From Acidobacteriota bacterium (GTDB lineage Bacteria > Acidobacteriota > Blastocatellia > Pyrinomonadales > Pyrinomonadaceae): 64,000 bases of DNA. Made by a program: the position numbers and the translations under genes. Of the stretch, positions 26,998 to 36,280 are shown piece by piece. The notes beneath the pieces are model-generated. The model worked only from the letters and a program-made list of their open reading frames with translations. It had not been told where the DNA came from and did no database searches. Position 1 is the first letter of the stretch, and each line of letters opens with the position of its first letter. The DNA lies in NCBI GenBank assembly GCA_003697135.1, contig RFGC01000042.1, forward strand, positions 1 through 64,000, read 5' to 3'.

Positions 26998-28125
26998 TTA
27001 GCTGTTCATTAGCTTTTGGTAGCATTTAGTATATTGTTCAGCAACCTTTTTTGCATCCATATACTCCATGATATGTTTTCTACCACCCTTAGCTTTTTCT
27101 CTAGCTACGTCAAGATTTTTGATTGTTTCTTCTAGTGCGGCTCGAAATGCGTTGGCATCGGCTGGTGGAACTATAGTGCCATAATCGCCGTTATGTAGTG
27201 AATCTCTAACACCGCTGATGTCTGTTGCGATAATCGGTTTTTCAAGCATTAACGATTCGATTACGGCCGATGAAAGTGCATCTTCCAAAGAAGGATGAAC
27301 AATAATATCTGCACATGCCATTATTTCCAAAGCATCGTCACGCCAGCCTAGGAAGTAAACATAATCGCTAATTTGCAAGTCTTTTGCCATCTTTTCTAGC
27401 TCAGCTTTGTAGGTTCCTTCGCCAACTAAGAAGAGTTTTATTTTCAAGCCGTTTTTGGTCAAGGGAGCAATCGCTTCAAAAAGGTATTTGTGTCCTTTTC
27501 TATGATAAAGCCGAGAGTTACAAACAAGCGTTAGATGGTCTTCTCTGATGTTAAGAGCCTTTTTGGTTTCGTTTATTTTCTCAGGAGTGACTCGGTCGAA
27601 CCGCTCCATTGTTTGCCCATACGGAATTACTGCAATTTTATTTTCAGGCACATTTTCCCATTTGACCAAGATATCCCGAACCATTTGTGACGGTGCAATG
27701 ATGAAGTCAACGTTTTTGTTAATGTAGTTTTCAAGCATCAAGTAAAATCTCTTTTTCATTGGTGGAAGTTGATGAATAGCATCTGAGTGATGGCGTGTCA
27801 AGATGGTTTTGCGTTTTTGAAGCTTGGCTAAGGTTAAACCGATAACCGTCGGATCAAAAAGATGCAGGTGAACAATATCGGGATTTTCAATCTTTAGAAT
27901 CTTCCAAAGTTTTTTTATTGCCTTAGGGTACTTGCTTCGTTCCATTGCATCAAGTGCATAAGAATTACACCCGCGTTTTTCTAAATCTTCAACAAAACCT
28001 GCTCGCTTGGCAAAAGTCACGAATGAAAAATTTATAAGCTTCCGATCAGTGAAATCACAGAGATTGTTGAGGTAGTAGTTTGATTTTTCAATGTTTGAGA
28101 TGTGCATGACTTTTATTGGTTTCAT
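26998..28125 (-). CDS. Family 4 glycosyltransferase
   Basis: This 375-residue GT-B enzyme has an N-terminal Rossmann half (VMHISNIEKSNYYLNNL, VHLHLFDPTVIG) and the C-terminal nucleotide-sugar half (LVCNSRLYHRKGHKYLFEAI, LVGEGTYKAELEKMA, HPSLEDALSSAVIESLMLEKPIIATDISG). The E-x7-E retaining signature lies in the last stretch. A TTG at 28146 opens the frame, but ATG 28125 is the more natural start. Its sugar and acceptor are unknown. Confidence 0.85.
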   Translation of the reverse strand: MKPIKVMHISNIEKSNYYLNNLCDFTDRKLINFSFVTFAKRAGFVEDLEKRGCNSYALDAMERSKYPKAIKKLWKILKIENPDIVHLHLFDPTVIGLTLAKLQKRKTILTRHHSDAIHQLPPMKKRFYLMLENYINKNVDFIIAPSQMVRDILVKWENVPENKIAVIPYGQTMERFDRVTPEKINETKKALNIREDHLTLVCNSRLYHRKGHKYLFEAIAPLTKNGLKIKLFLVGEGTYKAELEKMAKDLQISDYVYFLGWRDDALEIMACADIIVHPSLEDALSSAVIESLMLEKPIIATDISGVRDSLHNGDYGTIVPPADANAFRAALEETIKNLDVAREKAKGGRKHIMEYMDAKKVAEQYTKCYQKLMNS

Positions 28126-28416
28126 CTTTTCTTTATCTACACGCAAAAATTCAACGAAAAAGCTAGATTATAACCTTTTTAACCTAACAAATTCGACCGT
28201 GTGGATCAAGCTCTTGTTTTTCCTAGAGTTTCAGAGACCCTCTTTTGAAAGTTCTTGAAGGTGCTCTTCAAACTACTCACTAGTTAATTTCAACGATAAG
28301 CAATCGGAAGACCTTCGTCTGATTGTGAGTTTTCTGGGGCAAAGATACAAGCTTGGGGTTTTGAGCAACCTTCGATCATTGAAGTAGGAATAAAACGAAT
28401 ACTTCTAAAAATAATC
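28126..28416. other. Intergenic region upstream of the pilus operon
   Basis: No gene, tRNA or repeat is visible. On the minus strand TATAAT (28172-28167) could be the -10 box of the glycosyltransferase pair, but no convincing -35 hexamer was found at the right distance. Confidence 0.5.
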
Positions 28417-28445
28417 TTGACACAGAGGGTGTTTCCGATTATATT
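28417..28445 (+). promoter_or_regulatory. Promoter of the pilB-pilT-pilC operon
   Basis: A consensus TTGACA (28417-28422) is followed 17 bp later by TATATT (28440-28445). It is the best sigma-70-like promoter in the window and lies about 55 bp before the pilB start. Confidence 0.75.
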
Positions 28446-28451
28446 TTATAC

Positions 28452-28472
28452 AACGGGCGGGTCGTTCCCGTT
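28452..28472 (+). promoter_or_regulatory. 5' UTR hairpin in front of pilB
   Basis: AACGGG (28452-28457) and CCCGTT (28467-28472) form a 6-bp stem with a 9-base loop just after the predicted transcription start. It could protect the 5' end of the mRNA or regulate translation; it matches no riboswitch I know. Confidence 0.4.
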
Positions 28473-28500
28473 ATAAACAAAGGAAATTTGAATTTGAGAG

Positions 28501-30330
28501 ATGTCGTTGAAGTTAGGAGAGATTTTAGTTCGTGAAAAGCTTATAACACCGCAACAATTGCAAGAAGCGATCGAGCATCAGCGCAAGAACGGTGGGAGAT
28601 TAGGAACAAGTTTGGTTAGGTTGGGGTTTGTATCTGAGGAAGTTATAGCTGATGTTTTATCACGTCAATACGGTGTTCAGACTATCAACCTTGACCTCTA
28701 CGAGATAGAAGAAGATGTTCTTCGGCTAGTTCCTTACGAAGTTGCGAAGAAGTTCATGGTTATCCCGGTTAGCAGAAAAGGGGCGACACTGGTTTTGGCA
28801 ATGGCCGATCCTACAAATGTTTTTGCTTTAGATGACATAAAGTTTATGACAGGCTTGAATATAGAGCCTGTTATAGCTATGGAGGCTTCTATAAATAAGG
28901 CTATTGAGCGATATTACGTTTCAAAAGAAATCCAGCGTATTGAAGAGTTTGAACTCGAAAAATTTGATTTCAAACCAACTGAGGCTTTAGATGTCAGCCC
29001 TAGAGGAAATGGAGCGAAGGAAAGCGGAATTTCCGAAGAAGAGCTAGGAGTATCTGTTGACATACTTAGATTTGAAGGTCAGGAAAAAGAAAGTCTTGAA
29101 TTTGTGAGTGATGAGAACGAGGAAATAGATGTAACGAAGCTCATGGAGGAAAGTGAAGATTCCTCAATCGTCAAGTTGGCAAATGTATTGATAGTTGACG
29201 CAGTCAGAAGAGGAGCTTCGGATATACACATTGAGCCTTATGAGAAAGATTTAAGAATTCGCTTTCGCATTGATGGCGTTTTGCATGACATAATGCATCC
29301 GCCACTAAAGGTTAGAGACGCTTTGGTTTCAAGATTGAAGATAATGGCTAAGCTCGACATATCTGAAAAGCGGTTACCTCAGGATGGAAGAATCAAAATA
29401 AGAATGAAAATTGATAATCGTTCTCGAGAGCTAGATTTGCGCGTCTCTACCCTTCCAACTCTTTTCGGTGAAAAAGTAGTGATGAGACTACTTGATAAGA
29501 GTAAGTTGATGTTAGACATGACTAAATTGGGGTTTGAGCCGCAGAGCCTAGAGATTTTCAAGAGAAACATACAAAAGCCTTACGGAATGGTACTCGTAAC
29601 AGGGCCCACCGGGTCGGGAAAGACAAATACTCTTTATTCAGCTTTGCAAGCTCTAAATACGCCAGAAACTAACATAATGACAGCAGAAGACCCTGTTGAG
29701 TTTAATTTGCCCGGAATAAATCAGGTGCAGATAAAGGAACAGATAGGGTTAACCTTTGCATCTGCTCTAAGAGCGTTTTTGCGTCAAGACCCAAACATTA
29801 TATTGGTTGGTGAAATCCGTGATTTTGAAACTGCTGAAATAGCGATTAAAGCCGCGTTAACAGGCCATCTAGTTCTTTCAACTTTGCACACGAATGATGC
29901 GCCTTCGACTATTTCTCGACTTGTTAACATGGGTATCGAACCTTATCTGGTGGCGACTTCTATAAACGTAATTCAAGCCCAGCGTCTTGTCCGAAGAATT
30001 TGCACAAATTGTAAAGAAGAAGCTAAAGTTACACCTGAAGTTTTAATGAGTATTGGATTTTCCGAAGAAGAAGCACATACCATAAAAGTTTATCATGGCG
30101 TAGGATGCAAGGTTTGTAACGGAACGGGTTACAAGGGACGTATAGGACTTTACGAAGTGATGGAAATGAACGACGAGCTTAGAGAGTTGGTGGTTATTGG
30201 TGCTACTGCTATGGAACTGAAGCGCAAAGCTATCGAGAATGGGATGATAACTCTGCGTGAATCGGGGCTTTACAAAATAAGAGAAGGCATCACAACTATA
30301 GAGGAAGTTGTGCGTGAAACTGTTCTTTAA
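28501..30330 (+). CDS. pilB: Type IV pilus extension ATPase PilB
   Basis: This 609-residue hexameric motor drives pilin polymerisation. Residues ~1-150 are the MshEN/GspE N-terminal domain (LGEILVREKLITPQQLQEAI, DVLSRQYGVQ). The ATPase core has Walker A GPTGSGKT at 368-375, an Asp box (MTAEDPVEF), Walker B (IILVGEIRDFETAEIA) and a His box (LSTLHTNDAP). The zinc-binding CTNC...CKVCNG occurs near 500-540. A Glu/Asp-rich linker at ~160-220 is longer than usual. MshEN domains of PilB can bind c-di-GMP, so the GGDEF-EAL protein in this window is a possible input. Confidence 0.94.
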   Translation: MSLKLGEILVREKLITPQQLQEAIEHQRKNGGRLGTSLVRLGFVSEEVIADVLSRQYGVQTINLDLYEIEEDVLRLVPYEVAKKFMVIPVSRKGATLVLAMADPTNVFALDDIKFMTGLNIEPVIAMEASINKAIERYYVSKEIQRIEEFELEKFDFKPTEALDVSPRGNGAKESGISEEELGVSVDILRFEGQEKESLEFVSDENEEIDVTKLMEESEDSSIVKLANVLIVDAVRRGASDIHIEPYEKDLRIRFRIDGVLHDIMHPPLKVRDALVSRLKIMAKLDISEKRLPQDGRIKIRMKIDNRSRELDLRVSTLPTLFGEKVVMRLLDKSKLMLDMTKLGFEPQSLEIFKRNIQKPYGMVLVTGPTGSGKTNTLYSALQALNTPETNIMTAEDPVEFNLPGINQVQIKEQIGLTFASALRAFLRQDPNIILVGEIRDFETAEIAIKAALTGHLVLSTLHTNDAPSTISRLVNMGIEPYLVATSINVIQAQRLVRRICTNCKEEAKVTPEVLMSIGFSEEEAHTIKVYHGVGCKVCNGTGYKGRIGLYEVMEMNDELRELVVIGATAMELKRKAIENGMITLRESGLYKIREGITTIEEVVRETVL

Positions 30331-30356
30331 AAACAAATCTCAAAGGAGGCGTTGGT

Positions 30357-31163
30357 ATGTTACTAAGAGCAATTATTTTGTCATTAGCCCTGCTTGTGTC
30401 AATGGGAAGTGTAATTTCCTTGACCACAGAATTTGCAGAGGCAGGACCTAAGAAAGGTTATTACAAGAAGAAAAAGAAGAAAAAGAAAGTGAAAAAGTAT
30501 TCAAAGGCTTGGTGGAAGTGGTATAAACAAAAGCAAAAACGTCAACGTCAACTTGCTTTGCGTAAGAAAGCCCTTAAGGCTAGACAGGCAAAGCTAGCAA
30601 AAGCGAGGAAACAGAGAACCGTTGCGAAAGTTTCTAGTGGCACAATAAACTCAAAATCCACGCCTACAAATTTTGCTGTTGTTCCACAGCTTCTGCCGAA
30701 TGGTGATCCTCTGCCAAGAGGATGGCAAAGAACTGTGTCTAGCAACAACAATGAGATTGTCTATATCGTGGGTGATGAGACAGGAAGCAATTTCGGAACG
30801 GCATCTTTCACCTTAGTGGGATTTGCTAAACCGGAAAATGGTTGGAAAAGAAACAAAACCTTGGCAGGAGTTGAACTGAGCGCTTTGAGAAGGATAGTAA
30901 TCGACCGAATGATGCGTGAACAAGGCTGGATAGTCAATGACTACCAGAAAGAAATAAATGGTAGGAAAGTTTTTGTAGTGGTGGCACAATCTGAAAATTC
31001 CAAAGGAGCATCTTTCTCAAGAATGTTTTACTTTACTGAAGTTGATGGAAAAATTTACCAACTAGCTACTACTTCACCTCTTGAAACTTCGGATAAGATA
31101 GCCGAAGCAACTGAAAAGGTTCTGGCGAACTTTGGTAGATCAGAAAGGGCAGGGTTGAGATAA
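30357..31163 (+). CDS. Exported polylysine-rich protein of the pilus operon, unknown family
   Basis: This 268-residue protein was not recognised. A signal peptide (residues 1-~29) ends near EAG. Residues 31-90 are extremely basic, with a run of eight Lys, then YSKAWWKWYKQKQKRQRQ and LARKKALKARQAKLAKARKQR-like repeats. Residues ~105-268 look like a folded domain (PLPRGWQRTVSSNN, FTLVGFAKPENGWKR, MREQGWIVNDYQKEINGRKVFVVVA, FYFTEVDGKIYQLATTSP), similar in layout to short stress- or lipid-binding beta-alpha domains. It has a strong Shine-Dalgarno (AAAGGAGG) and sits between pilB and pilT, so it is probably co-transcribed. Binding of peptidoglycan, polyanionic polymers or DNA is an inference from charge. 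Confidence 0.75.
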   Translation: MLLRAIILSLALLVSMGSVISLTTEFAEAGPKKGYYKKKKKKKKVKKYSKAWWKWYKQKQKRQRQLALRKKALKARQAKLAKARKQRTVAKVSSGTINSKSTPTNFAVVPQLLPNGDPLPRGWQRTVSSNNNEIVYIVGDETGSNFGTASFTLVGFAKPENGWKRNKTLAGVELSALRRIVIDRMMREQGWIVNDYQKEINGRKVFVVVAQSENSKGASFSRMFYFTEVDGKIYQLATTSPLETSDKIAEATEKVLANFGRSERAGLR

Positions 31164-31291
31164 TTCTGCTCCAGAAGAAAGTTTCTTGCAGCATGCCGAG
31201 ATGTTGATCGGAAGCATCGGATAAACTGTGGGTTTGCAATTAAAGCCAGTTTCGTAAAAATTCAAAAGATTCTTTAAGTTGAGGTAGTGTT

Positions 31292-32488
31292 ATGATTGAA
31301 AACAAAACAGATGTGAAAGTGTCGGTGGAAAGCCAGGTTACCTTGCCTGAGCTTTTGAAGAAATTGCTGGAAATGGGAGGCTCAGACCTTCATATAACAA
31401 CGAACTCACCACCGCAGGTTAGGGTGCATGGTTCTTTGAAGCCTCTTACCGAGTATCCACCCTTGACTGCGGCTCAAACAAAGGCACTAGCTTATTCTGT
31501 TCTAACAGACGCTCAGAAGCACAAGTTTGAAGAAAACCTCGAGCTAGACTTTTCATTTGGTTTAAGAGGGCTTTCAAGATTTAGGGTCAATTTGTTTAAT
31601 CAGAAAGGCGCAGTAGGTGCTGTTTTTCGTGCCATACCTTATGAAATTAAATCGTTTGAAGAGTTAGGACTTCCGCCTGTTGTAGCAGACCTTTGCAAGA
31701 AACCGAGAGGGTTAATTCTCGTAACAGGACCGACTGGCTCTGGTAAATCAACAACTCTGGCGACCATGATTGACAAGATAAATCGTGAGCGCCATGAGCA
31801 CATTTTGACAATCGAAGACCCAATAGAGTTTTTGCATACACACAAAAATTGTATAGTCAATCAACGTGAAGTAGGTTCTGATACGAAAAGCTTTGCAAAT
31901 GCCTTGCGTTCAGCTCTTAGAGAAGACCCGGACGTGGTTCTCGTTGGCGAAATGCGTGATCTTGAAACTATCGAGCTTGCATTGAGGATTGCAGAAACCG
32001 GGCATCTTACCTTTGCCACTCTACACACAAACAGTGCCGCTTCTACAATCAACCGTATTATTGATGTTTTCCCAGCCGAACAGCAAGCGCAAATCCGAGT
32101 TCAGCTTTCAATGGTTCTGGAAGGTATTTTATGTCAGACGTTGCTGCCGAAGGCGAGTGGTGATGGGCGAGTTCTTGCTCTTGAAATACTTGTGCCTAAT
32201 TCCGCTATTCGCAACCTTATCCGTGAAGATAAAATCCACCAGATTTACTCCATGATGCAAGCCGGACAAGAAAAATACGGCATGCAGACTCTCAATCAAT
32301 CTTTAGCGACACTTTATCACAAACGACTCATTACATTAGAGACAGCCATGTCGCGTTCATCAAATCCAGATGAACTTAAAGAGCTTATAGAGCGTGGTGT
32401 TGGTGTGGTTCAATCTTACGGAACGCATCCTTCACCATACGCCCAACCCCGGCCTATTGGCGTGCGTCCACCTATAAACAAAACATAA
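31292..32488 (+). CDS. pilT: Type IV pilus retraction ATPase PilT
   Basis: This 398-residue motor depolymerises pili and powers twitching. LLEMGGSDLHITTNSPPQVRVHG is the N-terminal PAS-like part. Walker A GPTGSGKST is at 146-154, the Asp box is LTIEDPIEF, Walker B is DVVLVGEMRDLETIELALRIAETGH, and TLHTNSAASTINRIID follows. The conserved C-terminal ALEILVPNSAIRNLIREDKIHQIYSMMQ is present (AIRNLIRE motif). The extra ~30-residue Pro-rich tail is unremarkable. It has a GAGG Shine-Dalgarno at 31281-31286. Confidence 0.95.
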   Translation: MIENKTDVKVSVESQVTLPELLKKLLEMGGSDLHITTNSPPQVRVHGSLKPLTEYPPLTAAQTKALAYSVLTDAQKHKFEENLELDFSFGLRGLSRFRVNLFNQKGAVGAVFRAIPYEIKSFEELGLPPVVADLCKKPRGLILVTGPTGSGKSTTLATMIDKINRERHEHILTIEDPIEFLHTHKNCIVNQREVGSDTKSFANALRSALREDPDVVLVGEMRDLETIELALRIAETGHLTFATLHTNSAASTINRIIDVFPAEQQAQIRVQLSMVLEGILCQTLLPKASGDGRVLALEILVPNSAIRNLIREDKIHQIYSMMQAGQEKYGMQTLNQSLATLYHKRLITLETAMSRSSNPDELKELIERGVGVVQSYGTHPSPYAQPRPIGVRPPINKT

Positions 32489-32500
32489 GGGAGGAGAAAC

Positions 32501-33742
32501 ATGCCTACATACGTCTATAAAGGTCGAAATCGCTTAAATGAATTAGTCACTGGTGAAAGAGAAGCGCGAGATCAAAATGAACTCCGAGCTATTCTTCGTA
32601 GAGAGCAAATAATCGTAACACAGGTTTCAGAAAAGGGACGTGAATTTAGCATTCCGAAACTTGGCACAAAAAAGAAAGTAAAAGGAAAAGAGTTAGCGGT
32701 ATTTACAAGGCAGTTTTCAGTGATGATTGATGCTGGACTTCCACTGAATCAGTGCTTGGAGACTCTAGCAACACAACAAAAGAATCCGTTTTTCAAAGAA
32801 GTTATAAGTCAAGTTCGGCAAAGCGTAGAGGAAGGTTCAACGCTTTATGCCGCAATGGAGAAACACCCCAGAGTTTTCGATCAGCTTTATACTTCGATGA
32901 TAAAAGCGGGCGAAACAGGCGGTGTTCTAGACATAATTTTGCAACGCTTAGCAACGCTGATCGAAAAGGTCGTAAAGCTGAAAAGAAGCATTATTTCGGC
33001 TCTGGTTTATCCTGCGGCAGTAGTGGTTATAGCAATCGTGGCAGTTGCTATAATCATGATCTTTGTCATACCGCAATTCGAGCAAATCTTTCTCGGCTTG
33101 TTAGGACCTGGTGAAATGCTTCCCCTACCAACCAGAATAGTTATAGGCATAAGTCGCTTTCTAGCTGGTTGGGGCGGTTTAGCTTTGCTACTTTTGTTGA
33201 TTGCTAGCGTCGTAGGTATTCGCTATTACTACAAAACCCCAAAAGGACGCTGGAATATTGACTCACTCCTTTTGAAACTTCCCATTTTTGGCGAGGTTTT
33301 AAGGAAAATAGCCGTAGCAAGGTTTTCAAGAATTCTTTCGACACTTCTAGCTTCCGGTGTGCCTATCCTTCAAGCACTTGACATAACTGCAAGGACAACG
33401 GGAAACGTTGTGATAGAAGATGCAGTTATGAAAATCCGTAGCGGCGTAGAGCGGGGTGAAACATTTACCGATCCCATGAGAGCTTCTGGGGTTTTCCCGC
33501 ACATGGTAGTTCAAATGACAGAAGTTGGCGAAAAGACAGGTGCTTTGGATGCAATGCTGACGAAGGTAGCAGATTTCTACGAAGAAGAAGTTGACGCCGC
33601 TATAGCTGATATGCTTTCTTTGATTGAACCGCTTTTGATAGTATTTTTGGGTGTTACGATTGGCGGAATAGTTATCGCAATGTATTTACCATTGTTTACA
33701 TTGATCGGCAAACTTGCTGCGGGAATAAGCGGACAAAGGTAA
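32501..33742 (+). CDS. pilC: Type IV pilus inner-membrane platform protein PilC
   Basis: This 413-residue polytopic protein connects the PilB/PilT motors to the pilin fibre. Two cytoplasmic GspF domains (~70-190 and ~275-390) carry FTRQFSVMIDAGLPLNQCLETL and FSRILSTLLASGVPILQALDI. Three transmembrane segments lie near 170-195, 220-240 and 380-400. It follows pilT by 12 bp with AGGGAGGAG. pilM-N-O-P-Q and pilin genes are not in the window, so assembly genes must lie elsewhere. Confidence 0.94.
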   Translation: MPTYVYKGRNRLNELVTGEREARDQNELRAILRREQIIVTQVSEKGREFSIPKLGTKKKVKGKELAVFTRQFSVMIDAGLPLNQCLETLATQQKNPFFKEVISQVRQSVEEGSTLYAAMEKHPRVFDQLYTSMIKAGETGGVLDIILQRLATLIEKVVKLKRSIISALVYPAAVVVIAIVAVAIIMIFVIPQFEQIFLGLLGPGEMLPLPTRIVIGISRFLAGWGGLALLLLLIASVVGIRYYYKTPKGRWNIDSLLLKLPIFGEVLRKIAVARFSRILSTLLASGVPILQALDITARTTGNVVIEDAVMKIRSGVERGETFTDPMRASGVFPHMVVQMTEVGEKTGALDAMLTKVADFYEEEVDAAIADMLSLIEPLLIVFLGVTIGGIVIAMYLPLFTLIGKLAAGISGQR

Positions 33743-33756
33743 AATCCCACCTGAAA

Positions 33757-33817
33757 GACTGCCGTTTTTGGAAGTTTGCGATCCTTCATCTCCGAAAACG
33801 GCAGTCCTTTTATTTTT
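33757..33817 (+). terminator. Terminator at the end of the pilus operon
   Basis: GACTGCCGTTTT (33757-33768) pairs exactly with AAAACGGCAGTC (33795-33806), loop 26 bases, then CTTTTATTTTTG. It ends the pilB-pilT-pilC transcript. Confidence 0.8.
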
Positions 33818-33968
33818 GTTTGAGCTTTCAGTAAAAGATTTCTCTTCAGATAAAGCCCAACGTCTTCAGATAATTCACTGAGCAATGTGTCAAAGAGTTT
33901 TTCTGGTTGAACACCAGGCAAAAGTATCGGCTTGCAAGAATTGATGATACAATCAAGGTTTTAGAAAG

Positions 33969-34481
33969 ATGCTAGACAGAAAAGTTTTTCTCTGGAAATT
34001 GGCGTATCTTTTTGTGGCGTTTGCTGTATTCATGCTCGATCAGACGACGAAGGCATGGGCTGTTCGCAGGCTTCGTTTTGGTGGTGACATGGAGGTTATT
34101 CCGGGGTTTCTAAATTTTAGTTATGCTCAAAATACCGGGATTGCTTTTTCCATGCTTGATGATTATGGCGAGACGGGAAGGTGGGCGCTTTCGTCGGTGG
34201 GCGTTCTAGCCGCTACTTTGGTTTTGTATTACTTTTGGCGCGTTCCTCGTTCAAATGATCGTTTACTCGGTGCTTTGGCGTTAATTCTGGGCGGAATCGC
34301 TGGCAACGTAACCGATCGAATTAGATTCGGTTTTGTGATAGATTTCATTGATTTCTACATCGGCTCGTGGCATTATCCAACTTTCAATGTTGCCGATACT
34401 GCTATCGTTGCGGGAGTGATACTTCTAATGATAGACACAATCTTTTCTAACAGGCAGGAGCTTAAAAACAATGTATCCTGA
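33969..34481 (+). CDS. lspA: Lipoprotein signal peptidase
   Basis: This 170-residue aspartic protease of the inner membrane removes signal peptides from diacylated prolipoproteins. It shows four hydrophobic segments. NTGIAFSML and the two catalytic-Asp motifs AGNVTDR and FNVADTAI are intact, with VIDFIDFYIGSWHYPTFN between them. It overlaps lgt by 11 bp, giving an operon for successive lipoprotein maturation steps, though Lgt acts first. Confidence 0.94.
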   Translation: MLDRKVFLWKLAYLFVAFAVFMLDQTTKAWAVRRLRFGGDMEVIPGFLNFSYAQNTGIAFSMLDDYGETGRWALSSVGVLAATLVLYYFWRVPRSNDRLLGALALILGGIAGNVTDRIRFGFVIDFIDFYIGSWHYPTFNVADTAIVAGVILLMIDTIFSNRQELKNNVS

Positions 34482-35280
34482 ATTGATTCGCATTGGGAAT
34501 TTCCCAATTCACACTTACGGAGTTTTGCTTGCTGTAGGTATTTTACTTGCGCTTTTTGTAGCGGCACGGCTTGCTTCAAAAGACGGTTTACCACGTGAAA
34601 GAATTTACGACTTAGGGCTTTGGACGGTAATCGGTGGTCTGCTTGGCTCAAAGATTCTAATGATATTTGTTGATGAAAACTTCAGCCGTGATTTTTCTTC
34701 AATATTTTCGCTTGATTTTTTGCGTTCTGGCGGGGTTTACTACGGAGGTTTTATTGGTGGCGTATTAACTTTAATCTTTTTGATACAACTTTACAAACTG
34801 TCGTTTTGGAAAGTTGCCGATGCTTTTGCACCTGCTGTTGCGCTTGGGCAGGCAGTTGGGCGACAAGGATGCTTTGCGGCTGGTTGCTGTTGGGGAAAAG
34901 CTACAAACCTTCCTTGGGGAGTTCACTTCGGCGAAAAAGCTCACGAATACACGGGAGTTCCAATTTATGGCCCTGATGGTTCTGATTTGTATTTGCATCC
35001 TACACAGCTCTATGAATCTTTCGCAATGCTTTTAGTTTTTCTGTTTTTGCTATGGCTTCATCGAAGGAAAAAATTTGATGGCCAAATCCTTATTGCTTAC
35101 GCAATCCTCTATCCGATTGTTCGATTCACAATAGAATTCTTCAGAGACGATCCACGCGGCGATCTTTTCGGATTGACTACTCTGACTGGTCTTTCGACTT
35201 CGCAAATCATAAGTCTTATTGTTGCTTTAGTAGCGATTGCCTTTATGATTATCAAGATAAAGTCATCTGAAGCAAGATGA
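34471..35280 (+). CDS. lgt: Prolipoprotein diacylglyceryl transferase
   Basis: This 269-residue polytopic enzyme moves diacylglycerol from phosphatidylglycerol to the lipobox Cys. The signature VGRQGCFAAGCCWGKATNLPWGVHF (near residue 130) includes the conserved Arg and Gly/Cys cluster; HPTQLYES and RFTIEFFRDDPRG complete it. The N-terminus FPIHTYGVLLAVGILLA is typical. It overlaps lspA by 11 bp and rluD by 4 bp, so translation of all three is probably coupled. Confidence 0.94.
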   Translation: MYPELIRIGNFPIHTYGVLLAVGILLALFVAARLASKDGLPRERIYDLGLWTVIGGLLGSKILMIFVDENFSRDFSSIFSLDFLRSGGVYYGGFIGGVLTLIFLIQLYKLSFWKVADAFAPAVALGQAVGRQGCFAAGCCWGKATNLPWGVHFGEKAHEYTGVPIYGPDGSDLYLHPTQLYESFAMLLVFLFLLWLHRRKKFDGQILIAYAILYPIVRFTIEFFRDDPRGDLFGLTTLTGLSTSQIISLIVALVAIAFMIIKIKSSEAR

Positions 35281-36251
35281 GACTTTTGGAAGAAAACCAC
35301 ATCATTCTTAGTCCGGAAGAATCGGATGTAGGAAAACGGCTTGATATTTTTCTGGCTGATAAAATCGAAGGTTGGTCACGAGCGAGACTTAAAAAGCTGA
35401 TAACCGAAGGCGATGTTTTGGTTAATTCGTCTGAGAGTAAGCCTTCTTATAAAATTCGCAAGGATGACGTCATTGAAGTTGAACTAACGGAGCTTCCTGC
35501 TACTTCATTTAAGCCAGAAGCTATACCGATAGAGATTGTTTTTGAAGATGAGTTTCTTGCAGTTGTGAATAAACCTTCAGGAATGGTTGTGCATCCGGGA
35601 GCAGGTGTTCACAGCGGAACGCTTGCAAATGCGATTGCGTGGCATTTCAACCTTGAAAATGTTGATGGTTCAAATAGAGTCGGAATTGTTCATCGTCTCG
35701 ACAAGGAAACATCGGGTCTTATGGTTGTTGCAAAGTCACAGGAAGTGCAGGAAAAACTCTCAGCGCAGTTTCAAAATCGTGAGGTTTTCAAACAATACAT
35801 TGCATTGGTTCACGGAGCGGTTGAGCAGGAATCAGGTAAAATTGATGCGCCGATTGGGCGCGATAGAAAAAATCGGCTAAAGATGAAGGTTACAACACAA
35901 GGTGGTAGAAGTGCTTTATCGTTTTGGAGAGTTTTGAGAAGATATGAGAAATTTACACTTTTGGAGGTTGAGCCTAAAACAGGTAGAACTCACCAAATCA
36001 GAGTTCATCTGGCTTACATTGGGCATCCGATTGTTGGTGATAGGCTCTACAACTCAGGGCGAGATAAAACGGTTGCAAATCAGCAAATAAAACAAGCGAT
36101 TGCAAAGCTCAATCGTTTCTTTTTGCATTCGGCGAGATTAGAATTCAATCATCCTGTAACAGGGCGCAGGTTAAGTTTTAGTTGTGATTTACCAGCAGAA
36201 CTATCCGAATTTCTTTCTTTTTTGCAGAAGGCGACTTTGACGGTTTCGTGA
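35277..36251 (+). CDS. rluD: RluD-type 23S rRNA pseudouridine synthase
   Basis: This 324-residue enzyme has an N-terminal S4 RNA-binding domain (residues 15-75, KRLDIFLADKIEGWSRARLKKLI) and the RsuA/RluA catalytic domain. HRLDKETSG at 139-147 contains the catalytic Asp142. ALVHG, GRTHQIRVHLAYIGHPIVGD and LHSARLEFNHP follow in order. Assignment to RluD rather than another RluA-family member is by general similarity. It ends the lspA-lgt-rluD operon. Confidence 0.88.
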   Translation: MRLLEENHIILSPEESDVGKRLDIFLADKIEGWSRARLKKLITEGDVLVNSSESKPSYKIRKDDVIEVELTELPATSFKPEAIPIEIVFEDEFLAVVNKPSGMVVHPGAGVHSGTLANAIAWHFNLENVDGSNRVGIVHRLDKETSGLMVVAKSQEVQEKLSAQFQNREVFKQYIALVHGAVEQESGKIDAPIGRDRKNRLKMKVTTQGGRSALSFWRVLRRYEKFTLLEVEPKTGRTHQIRVHLAYIGHPIVGDRLYNSGRDKTVANQQIKQAIAKLNRFFLHSARLEFNHPVTGRRLSFSCDLPAELSEFLSFLQKATLTVS

Positions 36252-36280
36252 GGTGTCTTGAAGTTTTATTTCACAGCGCT

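Noticed and set aside
28451-28500. c-di-GMP riboswitch upstream of pilB
   Set aside because: The leader is only about 50 bases and lacks the GEMM conserved bases.
33577-33921. Minus-strand open frame beginning MPGVQPEKLFDTL
   Set aside because: It runs through the pilus-operon terminator and into the antisense of pilC; no ribosome binding site or domain was seen.
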